A DNA stretch of 64,000 bases from Planctomycetota bacterium (GTDB lineage Bacteria; Planctomycetota; UBA1135; GCA-002686595). Shown here piece after piece: positions 61,777-64,000 of the stretch (positions within the stretch are counted from its first letter, which is position 1; every line of letters starts with the position of its first letter). Under the pieces are notes generated by a model. That model had not been told where the DNA came from. It saw only the letters and a list, made by a program, of their open reading frames with translations, and searched no databases. The stretch is taken from contig JAPLOF010000015.1 in NCBI GenBank assembly GCA_026692665.1, forward strand, positions 62,001 through 126,000, given 5' to 3'. The translations under genes were made by a program, and so were the position numbers.

Positions 61777-64000
61777 ATGTGGCAGTTCCTCGCTCTCGTC
61801 TCCGTTGTGTCCGTCGCATCCGCCGCACCGGGCGACTCGGGCACGAGCCAGAGTCCGCTGTTGCGCAGCGTGCGCAGCAGCCCGCCGTCTGCTCCCTCGA
61901 GCAGTGCCGCGCCGGGCGGCGTGGCGTCCGGCGCTGGGGCTCCGGCCCGGTCGATGGCGCTGCCAGGGATGGCGACTCCCTCGGTACCCTCGGTCAGTTC
62001 GAGCGCGCTTCCGCCCCCCGCGAACGACAACTGCGCCAGCGCGAGCCTGATCGTGGGTCTGGGTCCGCATGCCTTCGACAACACGACGGCCACGACCGGC
62101 ACTCAGGGACAGGCCGAGGCGCTGTGCAACCTCCAGCTGCAGACACGCATCGACGACGACATCTGGTTCGTCTGGCGCGCGCCGTTCGCCGGGCCGGCTG
62201 AACTGCGCTCCTGCGGCAGCACGCCCAACACGAAGATCGCCGTGTACCCGGGCCAGGGTTGCCCGACGGCCCAGGCCCTGGGGTGCAACGACGACAGCTG
62301 CGGACTGCAGTCCCGCGTGCAGTGGACGGTCACGCAGGGCGCGTTCTACACGATTCAACTCGGGCGCTCGCCAGGGGGCCTGGGCGTCGGACCGGGCACG
62401 TTCAGCATCACGCCGGCGGTGTTCCCGCCGAACGACGACTGTCTCAACGCGAGCCCCCTTTCCGGCTTCGGCACGTTTGCCTTCGACACGACGTTCGCGA
62501 CAGCCACGTGGCAAGGACAGTTCGACCCGACCTGCGCGTTCAACGGATCCACCACCATCCCGAACGACCTCTGGTACACGTGGATCTCGCCGATCAGCGG
62601 CGACATTCGCATCGAGACGTGTGGCAGCACGATCGACACCAAGCTCTCGGTGTTCAGCACCGGCAGCGGCTGCCCGACCGTGGGCGGTCCAGTCTGCAAC
62701 GACGATTTCTGCGGCCTCGCGAGTCGGGTGGTCCTCGCCAACGTCACCGCCGGCGACGCGTTCACGATCCAGTTGGGAGCCTCGCCCTACGCTCCGGGAG
62801 GAGGCGCCGGCACATTGCGCATCGAGCCTTCGCTCGCACCCCCGAACGACGACTGCAACAACCCCCAGACGCTCGTCGGAGAGGGGCTGTTCAACTTCGA
62901 CTTCACCTCGGCGACCACCGGCAGCGAAGGCCAGTTCGAGGCCGCCTGTTCCTTCTTCGGTGTGACTGCCTTCCCGAACGACGTCTGGTTCCAGTGGGTC
63001 TCCCCGTTCACGGGCACCGTGGAGGTCGACACCTGCGGCACACAGGTCGAAGGACGTACCGCGCTCTACGCCGGCTCGGGCTGCCCGAGCGCGCCCGCCA
63101 TCGCCTGCAACGACATCTACTGCTACTACGGCGAGTCGCGTGTCAGCGCGACGGTGAACGCGGGCCAGACCTACACGATCCAACTCGGACGCGGCCTCAG
63201 CACGCCGAGCATCGCGTTGGGCCAGCTGCGCATCTCGCGCGTGTTCCCCCCCGTCAACGACCAGTGCTCCACACCCGAACCGATCAGCGGCACGGGCTTG
63301 TTCCCTTTCGACAACACGCGGGCCACGACCGGCCTGGAAGGCCAGCAGAACCCTCAGTGCGCGAGCTTCGGGTTCACGCAAACCGACAATGACGTGTGGT
63401 TCCGGTGGATCGCTCCCTTGACCGGCCTGTACAGCATCTCCACCTGCGGCCTGGCGCAGAACCTGGACACGAAGCTCGCCGTGTACAGCGGGGTCGGTTG
63501 CTCGGGCATCGTCGCGCTGGAGTGCAACGACTATGCCTGCTTCTACGAGTCGAATGTCTGCCTCGACGCGATCGCCGGGCAGGTGTACACGATCCAGATC
63601 GGGACGTTCTTGGGAGCACCCGGCCTGGCCGGCGAGTTCCGGATCCAGCTCACGCCACCCCCGACCAGCACGTGCTCCCCGCTCGACGACGGTCGTACCG
63701 AAGACGCGCTGACCACCGCCCAGCCGGGCGAGATCGCCTGGATGCAGGGTTTCGGAAGTCCCGGCCAGCAGACCCGGGTCACGCGCATCGAGACCACCTT
63801 CGGCTCGGCCCAGTTCCCCACGACCGGCCCGCCCGCGGGAGCGCCCTTCACCGTCGCGCTGTGGGATGACCCGAACGACGATGGGGACATCGGCGACGGC
63901 GTACTGCTCGTGACGGCCTCCGGCACGATCGCAGCCGGATCGGTCGAAACCGACGTGTTCCAGTCGATCTCGATCCCGCCTACGGACGTGAGCGGAGTGT
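61777..64000 (+). CDS. Large secreted Cys-rich repeat protein, 3' end outside the window
   Basis: The frame stays open from the ATG at 61777 to the window end (741 codons). After a signal peptide (MWQFLALVSVVSVASA) and a Ser/Pro/Ala-rich linker come four units of about 136 residues starting near 62022, 62427, 62838 and 63249. Each has PPNDDC at the start, an ATTG-x2-GQ segment, NDVWFQW-x-SPFTG, a TCG turn, a KLAVY-x-GSGCP segment, CND-x-C and AG-x-YTIQLG. Paired Cys in each unit suggest extracellular disulfides; the fold is probably a CUB- or jelly-roll-like beta sandwich. A different domain starts near 63657. Whether it ends in the WYRN module cannot be seen. Confidence 0.8.
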   Translation, partial: MWQFLALVSVVSVASAAPGDSGTSQSPLLRSVRSSPPSAPSSSAAPGGVASGAGAPARSMALPGMATPSVPSVSSSALPPPANDNCASASLIVGLGPHAFDNTTATTGTQGQAEALCNLQLQTRIDDDIWFVWRAPFAGPAELRSCGSTPNTKIAVYPGQGCPTAQALGCNDDSCGLQSRVQWTVTQGAFYTIQLGRSPGGLGVGPGTFSITPAVFPPNDDCLNASPLSGFGTFAFDTTFATATWQGQFDPTCAFNGSTTIPNDLWYTWISPISGDIRIETCGSTIDTKLSVFSTGSGCPTVGGPVCNDDFCGLASRVVLANVTAGDAFTIQLGASPYAPGGGAGTLRIEPSLAPPNDDCNNPQTLVGEGLFNFDFTSATTGSEGQFEAACSFFGVTAFPNDVWFQWVSPFTGTVEVDTCGTQVEGRTALYAGSGCPSAPAIACNDIYCYYGESRVSATVNAGQTYTIQLGRGLSTPSIALGQLRISRVFPPVNDQCSTPEPISGTGLFPFDNTRATTGLEGQQNPQCASFGFTQTDNDVWFRWIAPLTGLYSISTCGLAQNLDTKLAVYSGVGCSGIVALECNDYACFYESNVCLDAIAGQVYTIQIGTFLGAPGLAGEFRIQLTPPPTSTCSPLDDGRTEDALTTAQPGEIAWMQGFGSPGQQTRVTRIETTFGSAQFPTTGPPAGAPFTVALWDDPNDDGDIGDGVLLVTASGTIAAGSVETDVFQSISIPPTDVSGV

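Overview
The window is a GC-rich (roughly two-thirds G+C by eye), moderately gene-dense bacterial chromosome segment. Its content points to a Planctomycetota-like organism: many secreted proteins with FG-GAP, CHRD or HAF-type repeats, a Ser/Thr kinase with a periplasmic TPR tail, a NamZ-type muramidase, DUF4331 and DUF4105 proteins, and an ECF sigma factor paired with a cupin anti-sigma. This is inferred from gene content only; there is no rRNA, and I saw no tRNA or CRISPR array.

Layout. 1-2.2 kb: end of a CHAT-domain protein, IS91-type transposase debris, and an immunity-like gene with the stub of its partner. 2.2-10.6 kb: a di-heme cytochrome peroxidase-like gene, a small RTX protein and a multi-PAS hybrid histidine kinase, set among fragments of IS91-type transposases, a class II photolyase and an FAD oxidoreductase. 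10.9-31.7 kb: secreted proteins (five on +, one on -) sharing a new C-terminal module, mixed with rsmH, an outer-membrane-like protein, a large polytopic membrane protein and katG. 32-43 kb: a pair of tiny membrane proteins, a seven-repeat FG-GAP protein, an SDR, a TPR lipoprotein, a serine-hydrolase lipoprotein, a large module-bearing secreted protein and a protein kinase. 43.9-46.9 kb: a translationally coupled radical SAM / nucleotide-sugar reductase / glycosyltransferase operon. 47-49 kb: namZ-like gene and a methyltransferase. 49.5-52.2 kb: a 14-repeat FG-GAP protein with the module. 52.3-57.5 kb: HupE/UreJ-like, DUF4198, small lipoprotein and DUF4331 genes in one orientation, divergent from an ECF sigma / ChrR-type anti-sigma pair. 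57.7-64 kb: DUF4105 protein, HxlR regulator, ABM-like lipoprotein, a 4Fe-4S/SCP2-like fusion, and the start of a large repeat protein running off the end.

Main observation. Eight proteins end in the same ~150-residue module: six invariant cysteines, a CPCGN-like start, a YFQG/FGDG core and a final WYRN...FCT...N-x-T-N...W element. It ends within one to three residues of the stop codon whatever precedes it (Kelch/delta-60-like, HAF-like, CHRD, duplicated beta domain, FG-GAP), and once it follows a signal peptide alone. I know no named family for it. It behaves like a disulfide-stabilised surface, anchoring or secretion domain. The second theme is a graveyard of IS91-type fragments beside 3' fragments of host genes; three transposase copies share the same frame slip near their C-terminus.
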